A stretch of 64,000 nt of DNA from Taeniopygia guttata (Eukaryota > Chordata > Aves > Passeriformes > Estrildidae), in assembly GCF_048771995.1 (NCBI RefSeq), contig NC_133027.1, positions 6,382,001 to 6,446,000 on the forward strand, given 5' to 3'. Under the pieces are notes generated by a model. The model was not told the origin of the DNA and ran no database searches. It worked only from the letters and a program-made list of their open reading frames with translations. Within the stretch, counting starts at the first letter, position 1. Each line of letters begins with the position of its first letter. Of the stretch, positions 1 to 13,225 are shown in pieces. The position numbers and the translations under genes were made by a program.

Positions 1-2894
1 AGAGGCAGGGAAGTCTTTCATCCAGCCTGCTTGTTTTAAAGGGAAATGTTTCCAAGAATGGAATATTTACTTAATACTAAAATGCAGTCTTTGCCAAGCA
101 TTGAAAATGATAGGTTTAGCTGTAGTTGTCTAGCAAGAGCCTGTTTGACTACTTTCATGTTAGAACTGCTGCAGAAATCCTGAGATATTTGTACCAGGCT
201 CAAAATTTGCCAGACAACCCCAGCCATTCTTTCTAATTGGGAGAACTAAGACATTGGGAGCAGTAAGTTACCAAAAATATTCAAAGTTCTTGGGAGACAC
301 AGCTCTTCCAAACAGCACAATCATTGCTCAATCCTCCCTGGATCCCTGTCCCAGTTTTAAGCTGAGCTTTTAGCTGGCATAAGCCCCATCAGGACTGCAT
401 GGAATGCTCCAGTCAAGCTGCCCTAGCAGGTCATCACTGCTCTAAGTGAGCTTGGCTGCTCTTGCTCCCTTTGGCCTCCCCTTCCCTGGCACCCGAGGAT
501 GAAGCAGTGGATTCATCTCATGGAACTGGCAGAAAAACTCGTAGATGTTTTTTGAGCTGGTTTTTGTAGCCACTGTGGCAGGATGAAGCAAAGTGGCAGA
601 TGGAGGAACTGGTTGAGATGTCACTGGTCAGGGACAAGAAAGGGACATGCTTAAGAGTGTGGGGAGATGATCAGTTCCATTCAACCCCCGTGTTCCACAG
701 AGGAGAGGAAATAAAATCTAACTTACCCACATGAATTTTCCTGTTTGAGTGGTTTCAGCAGAAAATTTGTATCGTCCCATTTAAATATTATATTTAGAGA
801 AGAATTTTGCCCAATGCTACCAAGAAATCCTTGTTTTATTCAGACAAGCAAGATGTTTGCATAGATGCTTCTCATGGGACTTCAGGCACAGCTCCAATGA
901 CTTTCTTTAGATGCAAAGGACAAATCCTTTTAAATCAGTTCATTCCTTCTTTTGGGAGCTGTGCTCCCTGAGCAAATGAGAAAGCACTCCATGCTGTCAA
1001 CCCAGGGGACTGCTTTGTACTGCAAATGAGTTTTTCTTCAAGAAGGACCCTCTAACTCCCCGGGCATATGGGAAGTTTTGAACATCTCGTTTGTGCCAGG
1101 CTCTGAGCAATGCTTGCTCCCTGCTTCCCAGGGCTGCTCCATGTGCCCTGTGCTATCTGCAGGGAGCAAGCAGCAGTTCTGGATGTGCCTTCCAGTCTCA
1201 TCCTGCTCCTGGGAAGCTGCATGCAGCTCTTCTATTCCCAGTGTGAGCAGGAACTGGAGTTTTCCCGGTGCTGCAAGTCCATGAGCACCTTTGGGCACAG
1301 AGGGACCCTGGGGTCAGAAAAGGTGCCTGTGGGAGTTGTAGAGCTGATTTGTGTTTATGCAGCAGCACAGCTGTGCAGGGGTTTTTGTTTTCAGGGAGCA
1401 AAGTTCTCATTATTTTTATGAGCATGGCAGCTCTTGGCAAGAGCTAAAATTCCCTGTGCACTCACAGGGAGGGAAAGCTGAGTTGCCCAAGGCTTTAGGG
1501 CAGCTAGGGGTTAATAGGATTTAATAGGTACCCACCTGAGGTGGGCTCAGATGGGGTGGATCACTAGAAAACCACCCATCTTGAGTCATCCCAGCCAGAA
1601 AAACTGGAATAAGGAAACCAAACTGGGCACTGGTGAGCTGGCAAAGGATGAATCAGTTGATTTAACAAACAGTAGTTTTTCAAAGGAAGAAAAGGAAAAT
1701 GTTAACAGGAAGATAATGAGTTACACAGGATACCTAATCACTTCTGCAAAGCTTGATCTTAACTGGTGTCTGTGCTTATCTCGGTGTCCCCAGGGAGGCA
1801 ACTGTAAGATCAAAAGCTCTGGAGGTGGGAAGGTGGGTTTCCAGTGCCATCAGCTGCACAGGTCTCTGAGGACTCACACGGTGTGCAGGGGCTGGAGGGC
1901 AAGAGCTGCAGCAGAGGGAAGGACAGACCCAGCACAGCCAAAATCTGCAGAGTTTCCTCCTACAGAGGGGAAGGCGTGAGGAAGGCAACCCCTGCAAGCA
2001 GTCACACATCAGTCCTCCATCAGTGAGAGGCAGTTCTGCCTCTGCTGCCCACCCTGACTCTGCAGCTGGCAGCCAGGGATGGGCTTGGTCCAGTGTGTTT
2101 GTTCCAGCCTGCTTAAAGCAATTCTTGGTATGTATGGCTGATGCAGAGCCAAAAATATGTCCAACACCCAGTCAGCTGCCTTTACTCTGAGCTACACAAA
2201 TCAAATCAGCCCTTAATTGAATTCCCTTCTGTTGAGGCAAACTGGAGCTTGAGCACTGGGATTTCCTTGGATTGTTCCCTCCGGTGAAGCTTTCATGGTG
2301 TTTCACTCATGTACCCGGCACCTCCTGACGACCTTACCTCGAGCTGTATGCAAATCGGCTTAATGAGCTGGGGATGCTCTCAGCTGGCAAGAGGGAGGAG
2401 GAGCACCAAGCCATGAGTGCCTTCAGGTGCCAACAGCAAAGGCAGCACCCTGGTCTCCCACTGCCAGCAGCTATGTTGAATGTGTGACTTGGTGGATTAA
2501 ACTGCTCTTTCCACAGTCCCACCACGCTTGCACTCCTTGCAGCACAATCTGAGCTGTCCTGGGAGTAAACTGCAGGACAAGGAGCCCCAAGGGCCAAGGG
2601 AAGCTTCTGCTCCTCCGGGAGCTCTGTGTTCCATGTGGGTGCTGCACTCCTGCACCAGTGGGGAGCAGCCTGGCCCTCACTGCTCCCCTGCCAAAAGGGC
2701 TGCTGCAGGTTTGGGGCAGGTTTGGGGCAGGTTTGATGCAGGTTTGAAGATAGTGGCTGCCTTCAGTCAAGAGTCCAAGTCCTCAAGGCAAGAGGTGATG
2801 AGGCAGGCCCAAGGTGAAGCTGCAAAGTCAGTTTGCAGGGCAGGGTTAGGATCAGGGTCAAGGTAATCAGAAACAGCCCACCGGTCACCAGACA
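1..2894. other. Intergenic, no gene recognised
   Basis: Ordinary mixed-composition DNA with only short, unconvincing open frames (at most 142 codons at 1551-1979, no recognisable family). No splice-site-bounded conserved exon was seen. It lies downstream of TNFRSF21; whether the gene that follows in other vertebrates (an ADGRF receptor in mammals) lies further left cannot be seen. Confidence 0.7.
2706..2745. repeat. Short tandem repeat GCAGGTTTGGG
   Basis: About three and a half copies of an 11-12 base unit (GCAGGTTTGGG, last copies GCAGGTTTGAT and GCAGGTTTGAA). Confidence 0.85.
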
Positions 2895-3168
2895 AATCCA
2901 TGGAATCATTAAGGTTGAAAAAGACCTCTAAAGTCACTAAGTCCAACCATTAACCCAGCACTGCCAAGACCACCACAAAACCATGTCCCTAAGCACCACA
3001 TCCTCATGCCTTTTGAACATTTCCAGGGATGCTGATTCCACCACTTCCCTGTGCACCCTGTTCCAGTGCTTGATCACCCTTTCCCTGCAGAAATTTTTTC
3101 CTGCTATCCTATCTAAATCTCCCTTGGCATAACTTTAGGCTTTTTCTTCTTATGCTTGTCCACAAGTA
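2895..3168 (-). mobile_element. CR1 LINE 3' fragment
   Basis: Begins on the + strand with the reverse complement of a CR1 tail (GGAATCATTAAGGTTG), followed by the CR1-typical antisense segments AGGGATGCTGATTCCACCAC and TTCCAGTGCTTGATCACCC. 5' truncated, as nearly all CR1 copies are. Confidence 0.85.
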
Positions 3169-6100
3169 GGGCACCCCTACGTGTGAGGAAGGTCCAAATA
3201 ATGGGATCAGCTCTTGACTGTGCCATCTCCAGTCTGATCCCAAGCCCTGAGAGCCAAACCACTAAAGTGGGCAAGCTGAGGGTGCTGCCAGTACCTAATT
3301 TCTGGGCAGCATCCTACCATCCCCATGGCCAGATGCTGGGCTCCCTTCCCTCAGCCATCCTCCTCCCAAACTGCAGGTGGTTTTAGGCAAGATCTTTTCG
3401 CATCTTCTCACATCTTTTTGCATCTTTTCATAATATGTGGTCACTCACCTCATACTCCTCCCCCTAAGTCACCCCAAGACCCACAGGAACCTTGTTCCCT
3501 TTCTCTCTTCTCTGAGAGGTGACAAGAAGGAACTGAGCTTCCATGTCACCACCTTTCTGTGGTGACAAAGGTCCATTTCTGGCCATTTCAGCTGCCTTGG
3601 CTGCTCCCCATCTTGGGGCCAGCCTGCCACCTCGTGTTCAAAGCTGGGGATTTTCAGGGGAGTTTAGCACTGCAGGGCATTGAAAGTGCCTCAGGCATTA
3701 ATTAATTACTTGATTTGTATTTAGGAGTGCTAAAGCCCGGAAGATATGAAGAAAACCTTGAGGAGCTTCACTCTGTGGGGCAGCCAGGGTGCAACAGCAA
3801 CCTCCCCAGTGTTCCCAGTGTTGGCTTTGGTGGCACAGCTTATTTCAGGTAGGTTCTTGCCTGAAATTAATTTCTCACAAGTAAGGGTGAGCACTCCTGG
3901 ATCCCCAGCAGCTGTTGAAGACTATCCCTGCCACGGTGCAGGATTTGGGTCCATTCTTGTTGCGGCATTCCCTGAAACTGGATATGATCTTTCTTGCCTT
4001 GAGCCTGGCCCGTGATTTGCAGCACCCATACAAAAAAAAACCATGGAAGCTCTGTTGCTTTGTTTTACTGAAACTCTCAAGGATTATTGAGGTGCTCATG
4101 GGCATCAGAGAAAGAGATACGAGCTCCAGATTCCACCTGTGGGGCATCAGTAGCCACTAAGTGGTGGTTGAGAGCCAGGACAGATGCTCAGGGTACCTTG
4201 CACAGCCCTAAATACCTGTGTGAGCCAAGGACTCCAGGCCCTCACACACCTCAGGGACTTCATCTCATGCCGGAGCCTGCTCGCCTCCCACTTGGCTCCT
4301 TTTCTTTCCATCACTCCTAACAAGCATTAAATGTTCATTAGAAAGGATAGATGTTTATAAGGTGTGAGATTTTTTCCAGATTATTTTTTTATTTTCCTAA
4401 ATACTCCTGAGAGTGTGACAAATCCTTTTCATAAATCCTATTAGTGGTTAATGAATCCAGAGGGACATGTGCCATCATCTTGTTGAGCTCTGCTGTAGCT
4501 TTCTACAGAGATTCTCTTTTATTACTCCCGTCTTTCATGGCTTCTTTCTTATTTCTCTTTTTTTCACCATCACCCTTTCTGCCCTTGGTATGCCATTTTC
4601 CTCCTGTCCCTGCTCTTTCTCAAGTAGGGGGGTGTGCCATATGTGCCCCATTTATGGGACAGGAAAACAGCACAGGTGTGATGTACAGAGACTAAAATAC
4701 TCACAAAAAATTGCATTTGCCCAACTGTATTGACTTGTGCAGCTCCCAGCCAAGGGGTGATGGCAGCTGGGGTTCCCTGCCCTTGGCAGGGAAGTTGGAA
4801 CTAGAGGATCTTTAAGGTCCCTTTCAACTCAAACCATTCTATAATTCCATGACCCAGGAAGGCAGCAGTTTTCACTCAGCTTTCACAGTGGACACGTAGG
4901 GACAGCTGTAAAATGGTGCTAGGTCAGAGACATCTTAGAAATGGGGAAAATATTTTTTGTCCTCCTGGTTTTGGGTTTTAATTTCTCACATAGGCCTGAT
5001 TCCTCTTCTTCTTCCACAGGCAAAGAACTTTACAGCTGAGAACTGTCCACCTGTTTGATAACAGTTATCATTCACAGAGATGTACATGATTACCCAGCGG
5101 GTGATGACCCGACCAGGCACTACACAGTGCATGACCGTGCCAAAAGTCAGTTTGTGGGGCCAAGTGGAGACACCAGTTGCTTTCTCAAATGTGCTGGGCA
5201 CCACGGGCATGGCTGTGCCTGGTGTAGCCCACAGATGTCACGCTGAGATGGTGCAGCTCTGCCTCGTGAGTCACCACGGGCTGAGCAAGGCAGGGTTGTG
5301 CTGCTGTGGCTGAAGTGAGCTTCCCTTTCCTTCTCCTGTGGCTGGGCCAGCTGGGAGTTGGCCTGCAGGATCAGCTGGCTGTTGTGCTGGGATGAACCAA
5401 AGCAGGGCTCGAGGGCGATGATTTTTCCCCATTAGTGGCGGGCTGCAGACACAGTCTGGCAGAGTGGCACCCATTGAATTCTGCCTGGGTATTGAAGAGC
5501 CTCTTGGCAGCCTGGCTGGAGGATGACTTATGGGTCTGTTTACTTGCTGGGTCTCCGACTCATGTTCAGTGCAGGCCAGGCTGAGTCAAATGTTCACATT
5601 TTGCTAATATGGCATGTGCACATCAGGCATGAGGAAACATGCTAGAGCTGCAGAGCCGTGTGTGGGCACTCCTTGGGTTCCTTGCTCCTGCATACCAGTG
5701 CTGCTCCAGGCAGGAGGTCAGGCCATGACAGACCCTGTTGTTGGCTCGAGCCTTGGCTGCTGACCTGCTTATCCAAGTGCAAAATGCTGTGTAAGATGAT
5801 TAAATCATCTTCCAAAGAAGGCCTGGAATCCTAGCTTTTCCAGTAAACAACCAGGTAACTGTTTACTGGAACAATGTGAACCCTGGCCAAGAAACTGTGC
5901 AGAGCACTAAAAACATTGGAAATTACCCCATATGTCCTCATAGCAGCAAGTCCTTTAATAAGATGAAGAACAAGCACAAGGCAAATTTCCAATTACTTTT
6001 ACATGCATAAAAAATCAGGTTGTGCCTGGTCATGGCTCTGTGATCTTACAGTGGAATTGCTATTTGGTACTGACTTGCTCTTGCATCTTTATTGCTTATT

Positions 6101-7847
6101 TAAAATGTGCCACTGCTTGGACTGGAATTTCATAATAGCAGCACTTTAGGCTTCCACGTCTCTTGCCTCAGAAAACATCACATTAAAACTTGCTCAGCTG
6201 TACAAATCCCAGCCCTGCAGACAGAATACAAAACATCACTGGCGCCTTCCTGGGCTCCCTGCAAAGCACTGGCAAAGCTGACCCCAAATCTGCAGCAGTG
6301 ATCACACCCCTGTGACTGTCCCCTCTCACCAAACTGTGACAGTGCCCCACTGCCTTCTACTTCGATGTGACAACCTCAGCACACACCAGATGTACCCCAG
6401 CACTGGAATGCACCTCCACCCCTCCACCCCTCCACCAAAGTGTATTTACCTCTGTTCTAGAGGACAGTTTTAAATTATTAACCAATTCCTGCCTCCAGGA
6501 GCTGGGAATGGTGTTTCTGGCATGAGAAGGTGCTGGGCTGCACAGGTAATGCAACAAACTGATGTCCTGCTCTTGATGTTGTCTGTGGTACCCAGAACTG
6601 CTGAGGGTTTTGTGACAAGTGTCCTCTGCCTTTGTCCAGCTGCTGTGGGTGACATGTCCTTCTCTTTTGCTAAAATCTAACTTGGTTCATGGACACAATA
6701 TAATAACCTTGAAAATAGGGAGGAATTTTCTCTCAGCTCTCTACTACAACCAGTGCCACACGCAGGGAGCCAACCTGCCAAAATTGCCCTCAAATCCCCT
6801 AAGATGGGAATCAGGACCCAAATAATGAACAGTTAGGATATGTTCTTGCTTTTTTATTGAGACAGAGGGAGCTGCAAGTGATTTCTTTTCTCTTGGTTTG
6901 CCTTGTAGAATGCATTTTCTCAAGTTCAGGCCTATGCAAGCATGGAAAGACTCTCTCTTGGACATTGAAGAACATCTCCTCAAATCCTGCAGGAAGACCC
7001 AGAGTGCTGAACTCTTGGCTGTGTGTGTTCAGATGCTGAGAGACCAAGAAAAACCAAAGCCTGTTTGGGCTGAGCCCTGCACAGGCTGCTTGGTGCTGGC
7101 CCCAGGGAGCCGTGGTGGCTAGTGTGGGCCGGGGCAGTGATGAGCTCTTGGCCCAGAGCAGCCCGTGGGTGGCTGAGTGACCTGTGGACCTTGTACTGGC
7201 AGCAGTGCAGAACCTCAGCCAGCTCAGAAATGGGAAGTCAGATTAGTCCCATGGAGAAGTTAATTGCCCAACCAAGCCTGGTCTGTAGGACTGGACAGTT
7301 GGCACTGGATAAACCCTTGTGAATACTCTGGGTCAAGGGCCAAAATTGTGGAAAATCCCAGCTAGGTTTTCCTGATGATCTCCCTCCCATCTGGACCTTG
7401 TTTTCCCCCAATCTTTGCTTTTCCCATAATCTTTGGTCTTCCCTTTGGAAAAGACATGTGCCTTTCCCTTCAGCAACCTCATGGGATGGAGCTGGCCCCA
7501 TGCAGAAGTGGTGAATGTTGCTGAGGTGCAGGTGGGCACCTTGTTGAGATTGGGAATGAAGATAAGCAGGGTAAGAGGGTGCTGCTTCATGGTGTTCCAC
7601 ACCTTCTCTTCCAGCCATGGGTGGTGGTGTAGAACTGTGACATTTTGGTGGAACTTTCTGAGCTCTTGATGTGTACAGACCACGGGTGGGCATTTCCTTC
7701 TTACAGCTGAGTGGATAGAAGGTGTCAGGAGCAAAGGGCAAAGGCTTCTGAGGCTGTGGAAATCTGATAATCCTTGATTCCCCTCGCATCTGTTATGTGC
7801 TTTTGTCCCTGCAATGAGCAGGGACATCTTCAACTAAGTTAGTTTTC
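3169..7847. other. Intergenic, CR1 tail plus unremarkable DNA
   Basis: Apart from the CR1 tail at 4775-4853, it holds a small hairpin at 5838-5871, paired GATA words at 5056-5070 and a CCACCCCT-type short repeat near 6415-6436. A minus-strand region at 7238-7833 has two long overlapping open frames but no recognisable protein. Confidence 0.65.
4775..4853 (+). mobile_element. CR1 LINE 3' tail fragment
   Basis: Short piece with CCCTTGGCAGGGAAGTTGGAACTAG, GATCTTTAAGGTCCCTTTCAAC and a degenerate tail ATTCTATAATTCCATGA, the end of a CR1 element. Described in short segments: the first contains the GGCAGGGAAGTTGGA signature. Confidence 0.8.
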
Positions 7848-8098
7848 TCAGAGTCCTGTCCAACCTCTCCTTGGACACCTCCAGGGATGGGGCATCCACA
7901 ACTTCTTTGTGCAATCTGTGCCAGTGTTCCACCATAATCATTGTAAAGCACTTCTATCTAATTTAAATCAACCCTCTTTCAGTTTAAAACCTGTGTACTA
8001 CTCTAACACACAGCTAAAAAGTTTGTCTTCCAATAATGCTCTAGACAAAAAGATCCTGTCCAAAAATATGTTTAGCAGCACCATTCCTATATAGGCTC
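7848..8098 (-). mobile_element. CR1 LINE fragment, old
   Basis: Antisense CR1 signature: GTCCAACCTCTCCTTGGACA, CAGGGATGGGGCATCCACAA, CAGTGTTCCACC and AAATCAACCCTCTTTCAGTT. It lacks the terminal tail and is quite diverged. Confidence 0.75.
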
Positions 8099-8614
8099 CT
8101 AACCTGTGCCAGCACCCATGGGAATTCCTGTCTCTGGTAGGAGCTAGGTGCTAGCTATTGTTGACAAATCTGGCTTCCAGCTGTTTTTTTGGCAGATATG
8201 CAGGGATCTGTGCTGGCTGGAAGAGAGCAAACACAAAATACAAGGTGTCCTGCATGGGAACAGGGTTGGGAGGGGATGTTCTATGTCTTTGCCTCCAGCT
8301 CACTGAATCACATCACCGTGCCTGGCCAGCAGCCTCCCCTGGGCATGTTCCTGGCGTGGTGCCTCCATGCACAGCCTCTCTCTGCTCTCCTGGCACTTGT
8401 GAGGCTGAGCTGTGTGCAGCTGGACAGAGCATATAAAGAGGCTGACAAGAGAACTCCATAGGAACATCAGGCTATCCCAGTCTTCAGGGAGCTGGGATGA
8501 AGTCATGGCAGAAACACATAGGGAAATAAAGTAAGATATGTTAATATGGCTAAATCAAGCCTAGTGCAAAACAAGGCTGAGCTTATATTTTCAGTGTCAA
8601 CTTTTTGCCCCTTC

Positions 8615-8938
8615 CTATAGAGGACTTATGGAAAAGAAGGAGAGTGACTTTTTACAGGGGTAGATAGTGATAGGGCAAGGAGAGATGGTTTTAAAATAAA
8701 AGAGGAAAATTTTAGATTGATTATTAGGAAGAAATTCTTCCCTGTGGGGGTGGTGAGACCCTGCACAGGCTGGCCAGAGAAGCTGTGACTGCCCCATCCC
8801 TGGAAGTGTCCAAGGCCAGGCTGGATGGAGCTTAGAGCAACCTGGGATAGTGGAAGGTGTCCCTGCCCATGGCAGGGAGGTTGGAACATGCTGATCTTTA
8901 ATGTCCCTTCCAACCAAATCACCATTCTGTGATTCTCT
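8615..8938 (+). mobile_element. CR1 LINE 3' fragment
   Basis: About 320 bases in sense orientation: GATGGTTTTAAAATAAAAGA, the GAGGG-like GTGGTGAGACCCTGCACAGG segment, CCAGAGAAGCTGTGACTGCC, CCCTGCCCATGGCAGGGAGG and the tail ACCATTCTGTGATTC. 5' truncated. Confidence 0.9.
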
Positions 8939-9711
8939 TATTGCCATGAGTCTGTGCCCAGCTTTTCAGTACTAACACTCTGGAGTTCCAGCTCTTTGCA
9001 TATTTATTCTCATGAGGGCTGCATTCCTGCAAATGTAAGGTTTGAGCCTCTTTTCTCTTTAAATTTTGTATTCGATTTGCCAGTGTCAGCCTCCAGAGGG
9101 CGAAAAACCTTCGGAGAGCGATCTCCAGCCAAGCTGAAGGTTATTCTGCTTGCAAAACCGCGGCAGAAAGAACCGGCATAAAGAATTCTCATCCCCAAAA
9201 TCCTGCATTTTCTGACTCATTGCTGTGACGGCATCTGCGGCTGCCAAGGCTGAGCCTTGGGGTGAGGGAGGGGAACATGAATTTCTGAGTCGGGGTTTCC
9301 TGGAAAGCTTTGGGGATGATGAAACCAGCAGGTGCCTTCCATAATGTGGGAATTTTTTTGCTGGCTTGTCCCAAAAGGTTCTTCACAAGCCATAAACCCT
9401 GGGCGATGCAGGAAAAGTCCTAATGCTGGTGATACTGAAGTTATTCCAAATATCCTTGCAAAGCTGTGGGGAAAAAGGAGATCTGCCACTTGCCAGCTTC
9501 GGAGGGGATACAAAATCCTGCCAGATCAGCAGATCCTGGTGCTCTAACCCTGACCCTGAGCTCAAAGCCACGGGGAAATATGTCCCAGAACACCCAGTTC
9601 TGGGAAATATTAAAAGTTAGTTAAAGCAAGGGTGGGATGCTTTTAAAACAACACACACATTGGGGCTTGTTGAAGACACACAGTTCCTGGAAGTGCTGAG
9701 TGCTTGCTCTA

Positions 9712-9758
9712 AAAAAAACCAAAAAACCAAAAAAAAAAAAAAAAACCCAACAAAAACA
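9712..9758. repeat. A-rich low-complexity tract
   Basis: Runs of A broken by CC (AAAAACCAAAAAACC pattern, then 17 A). Simple low-complexity DNA. Confidence 0.9.
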
Positions 9759-11359
9759 ACCCAGATCTTTTGTGTATATCCACAGAGAAATTGGAAAAAG
9801 TAGGAACTAGTGGGAATATCATAGTCTTGGACAGTGAAGTTATTGTTGAAAAATACTCTGAGAGAGTATGGAGATAAGATGGAGTGAGACAGGGGCAGTT
9901 TGGGAGTGAGGATAAGAGAAATGGTGCTGAGGAAGAAGACAAGAAATGGGATTGCTGGGGCCCTCAGTGTAAGGAATAATTCAGTGTATACATACACACA
10001 CATCAGCTATGCCACTAATAAACTCACTCTAAACAGAATAATTCAATTCTAGAGTATATTTATGGTGAGATGGGAGGTCACAAGCCACAGGCTTGCCCCA
10101 GGCATGCTGCTGGGCTACGGGAGGATGTTGCTGTCAGCAGCAGGGACCCAGCACTGCTGCATCCATCCTGGCACCATCACTGAAACAGGCTGAGTAATTA
10201 AATCATTTACTGCTACATTTCTGTCAGATCTCATTACACAGCACCTGAGTTATTTTTCCAGTTGAATGATTGCCTGGATCCTACCATAGTGATGCTAAAT
10301 ATCTTATCCCTGATGAAAACCCTGGCAATACCCTCAGGGGAGATATTTGGCTATTTCTTCTGCAGCAATAATGCTGTCAGGATATAATCCTGATGTGGAA
10401 GTGGCCCTGCCTCACCCATCATCACAGCTCACCATGGGCAGAAGGGGAGAAGTTCAAAGAAGGGATGCAGGGAAATCAAGCATGAGTAGGTCAGAACTTC
10501 TTGTCCTCCAAAAGAGGTGGGTGGAAACATGGAGAGTGAGGCTTATGGAACTGGGACAGGACAGGCTGTTCACTGACTGTCCGCCACTGACAAATAAAAA
10601 TAAATAAATAGATGGATAAGGGCATCAGCTGGGATTTCCAGGCTGAAAACAGACAAATCAGCCAATGTTTGGTCTGACACGGAAGCTTTAGCTTGTCCTG
10701 CTTTCTCCAGAGAACCCTGGGTGGTCACAGGAGAGAAACTCGCAGAGGGTCACCCAACACCCAGAGAGAACAGGAGCCCAGGAGCCTGGCTCTCCCCAGG
10801 CCACAAACAGTCTGAGACAGGAGGGTTTGCAGAGGAAATTACATCACCTTTCATTATGCATTTCCCAGAAATCTGCTTCTGGAGCCAGGGACAGGACCAC
10901 GGGGAAGTGGGACATGGTGCAGCCTGGTTCATCAGCCCTATCCCACTCCTACAGCCCTCAGGCTGATGTAAAGTCAGAGTAAAGTCTGCAGCAGAGACAG
11001 CCCTGGCAGAGCCTTTACAGCTCACCTCAGCTGCACTGCTTCTTACCTTGATTTCTGGCACAGGTGTGGGAGGCTTGTGCCAGCACAGATGCTGTCCTGA
11101 AGCCAGTGCAGTTAGGGAAACACCTGGAAACAGATTCCCCACGTTCATCCATCTGTGATATGCCAAGCTAAGGGGTCTTCCCTCTGCCTCAGCTGTCTCT
11201 TGTATCCAACAAAACCTGAACTGTTTTTTCCACAGTCCAGCATTAACAGCACAGATGGAGCAACTGTACTGGCATATGCATGGCTTTTAGTCAAAAGGAA
11301 TAAATTATAATGGACACAGGATCCATTTCTATGGCTAGGAGTGGCATAAATATCTCTTA

Positions 11360-11377
11360 CAAAAAAAAAAAAAAAAA
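11360..11377. repeat. Poly-A tract
   Basis: About 17 consecutive A. A 15-base T run lies 200 bases further on, near 11580-11595. Confidence 0.9.
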
Positions 11378-13225
11378 GACCAAAAAACACAAACCAACAA
11401 CCTCTTCTTCTCCCCTTGTCTGCTTTCCCATCTGAAATAATCACCCTGGACAAAAGCTTGTGCAGATCTGGCTTGGGCTCACAACAGTTTTTAAAAGCTC
11501 CATGTTTCGGTTTTTAATTTTCATGTATCTGACATTGGAGGGGCTAAATATCAGCACAGAAAAGCTCATGTGTTTTGTTGTTTTTTTTTTTTTTTCCATT
11601 GCTACTTTTCAAAGCATTACTGTGTTTTGAAGTGGTTTATACTGAAGAAGTGTCAAATACAAGGAGCGGAACAGGGTTGTTGTCAGTACAAACCCACCTT
11701 CACAGCATTTCCCAAACATTTTGCCTATGTTCTGCATTTTGTGTCAGTGTTAACATGCTTCTTTCATTTAATTTTTCTCACTTTTTCTCAGGAAAAAAAT
11801 AAACCAGACAAGGTTTGAAGGCAGAGAACATGCCAAGTGCTTCAGAGAGCTTTTCTTGCGAAGCTTGTCACGTCCTTCTTTGGAGCTGCTTGGCTTGACA
11901 GCCTGTGAACTCTCATTTCTTTAACCAAAACCCTGAAAACATGATATTCTACTTAAACTACCCTAACCCTTTAAAGTACTCTAACCCTTTATAGCTGTTT
12001 AAGCTGCTTAAGAGTCAGCTGCTGGCTCAGATCAATTCAGACGCTGAAGTGTGGCAGAGTAGCCGAATGCTATAAACTCTCCTGGCTTTGAAATGATCTC
12101 AAAATTGAAAATTGTTCAACTGGTAGCATTTAAATATTCATTGCTCTAAATCTAAGAAAATTTGCTTTTAAATAGGATTGAATTATGAGCCTCAAAGAGA
12201 TTTGCAGCACAAAGCCCCATTTGCAGAGAGCTTGAGTAGCAGTTTTAAAGTTATTAACTTGTGCAGTTAGGAAATTCCTCCTTAAGTGGCATCTTTAACA
12301 AATGATTCACGAAATTGCCTTCAACGATCAAAAAATACAGATGCAATTAATTTGTCTTGAGTTTTAAACCTCACTGGCATCAACAAAACGAGTTGTATTT
12401 TATCTCCCTGGCTCCCAAAGCTGAGTGCAAAGCCTGGCAGTGACATAAAATCAGTACGGCTCAATGGTTTTGTGCTCGTTTCCTCAGATTCATTAAGGCA
12501 GTTGTGGTGGGGATGTGCAGTCCCACACGTGGACAGGCACAAACCCAAACCTGTCACTGGGGTGAGATGGAGTGGGGCCAGTCCCAGGCACAGGGTGAGT
12601 TGTTTTGAAGTTCTGAGCACCATGAGGGCCACCCTTGGAAACTGCAGCAGCCCAGGCAGTTGTGTGCATCAATAACAGAGCCCATGGCTTGGTGACAGTT
12701 TTTGGCCCTTCGTCACAGGGGTCAGGAGAGGTGACATCAGCCTGGCTGAGGAGCAGATGCCTCCATGTACAGCATGATGTGATGTATTTGTGTTTTTCCA
12801 GCTAAAAGAACAGGATGTGATTTTCCTGGCTGAACCAGGGCAAGACCTTGTTGAGTCACCTCTCCAGCCTCTGCCTGACTGCAGCAGTGAGTTAAATATC
12901 AAACTCTCCAGCAGAACCCATTAACCAGCTCCATCACTGCTGAGAGCCACTGGGAAGCAGTGGGAAGGGATGTGGTGATGTGCTGGGCATTGAGCTCCTT
13001 TGAAATGCCCAGCAAAACCCTGTGGGGACCCAGGTCTCAAGCTGGAGATGCTGGGGAGCCTGCTCACTGCAGCAATGGGGATGGATGTCCTTCCACATGA
13101 GGCTTGATGGGATTCCCCTGCAGCATCACCCCAGCTGAGAGCAAGTGCAGGTCCTTGGAATGGAACTTGAGCACCTACACCCCACAAGGAGATCTTGCAG
13201 GCCTCACCCAGCCCTTTCAGAGACC

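Larger units (their letters stand above)
8939..13225. other. Intergenic, simple repeats and one CpG-retaining block
   Basis: Contains A-rich and T-rich tracts and a CpG-retaining 120-base block at 9062-9185. No exon was recognised on either strand. Confidence 0.65.

Noticed and set aside
11955..11995. Interstitial telomere-like CCCTAACCC words
   Set aside because: Only two CTAACCCTTTA words 20 bases apart; not a TTAGGG array.
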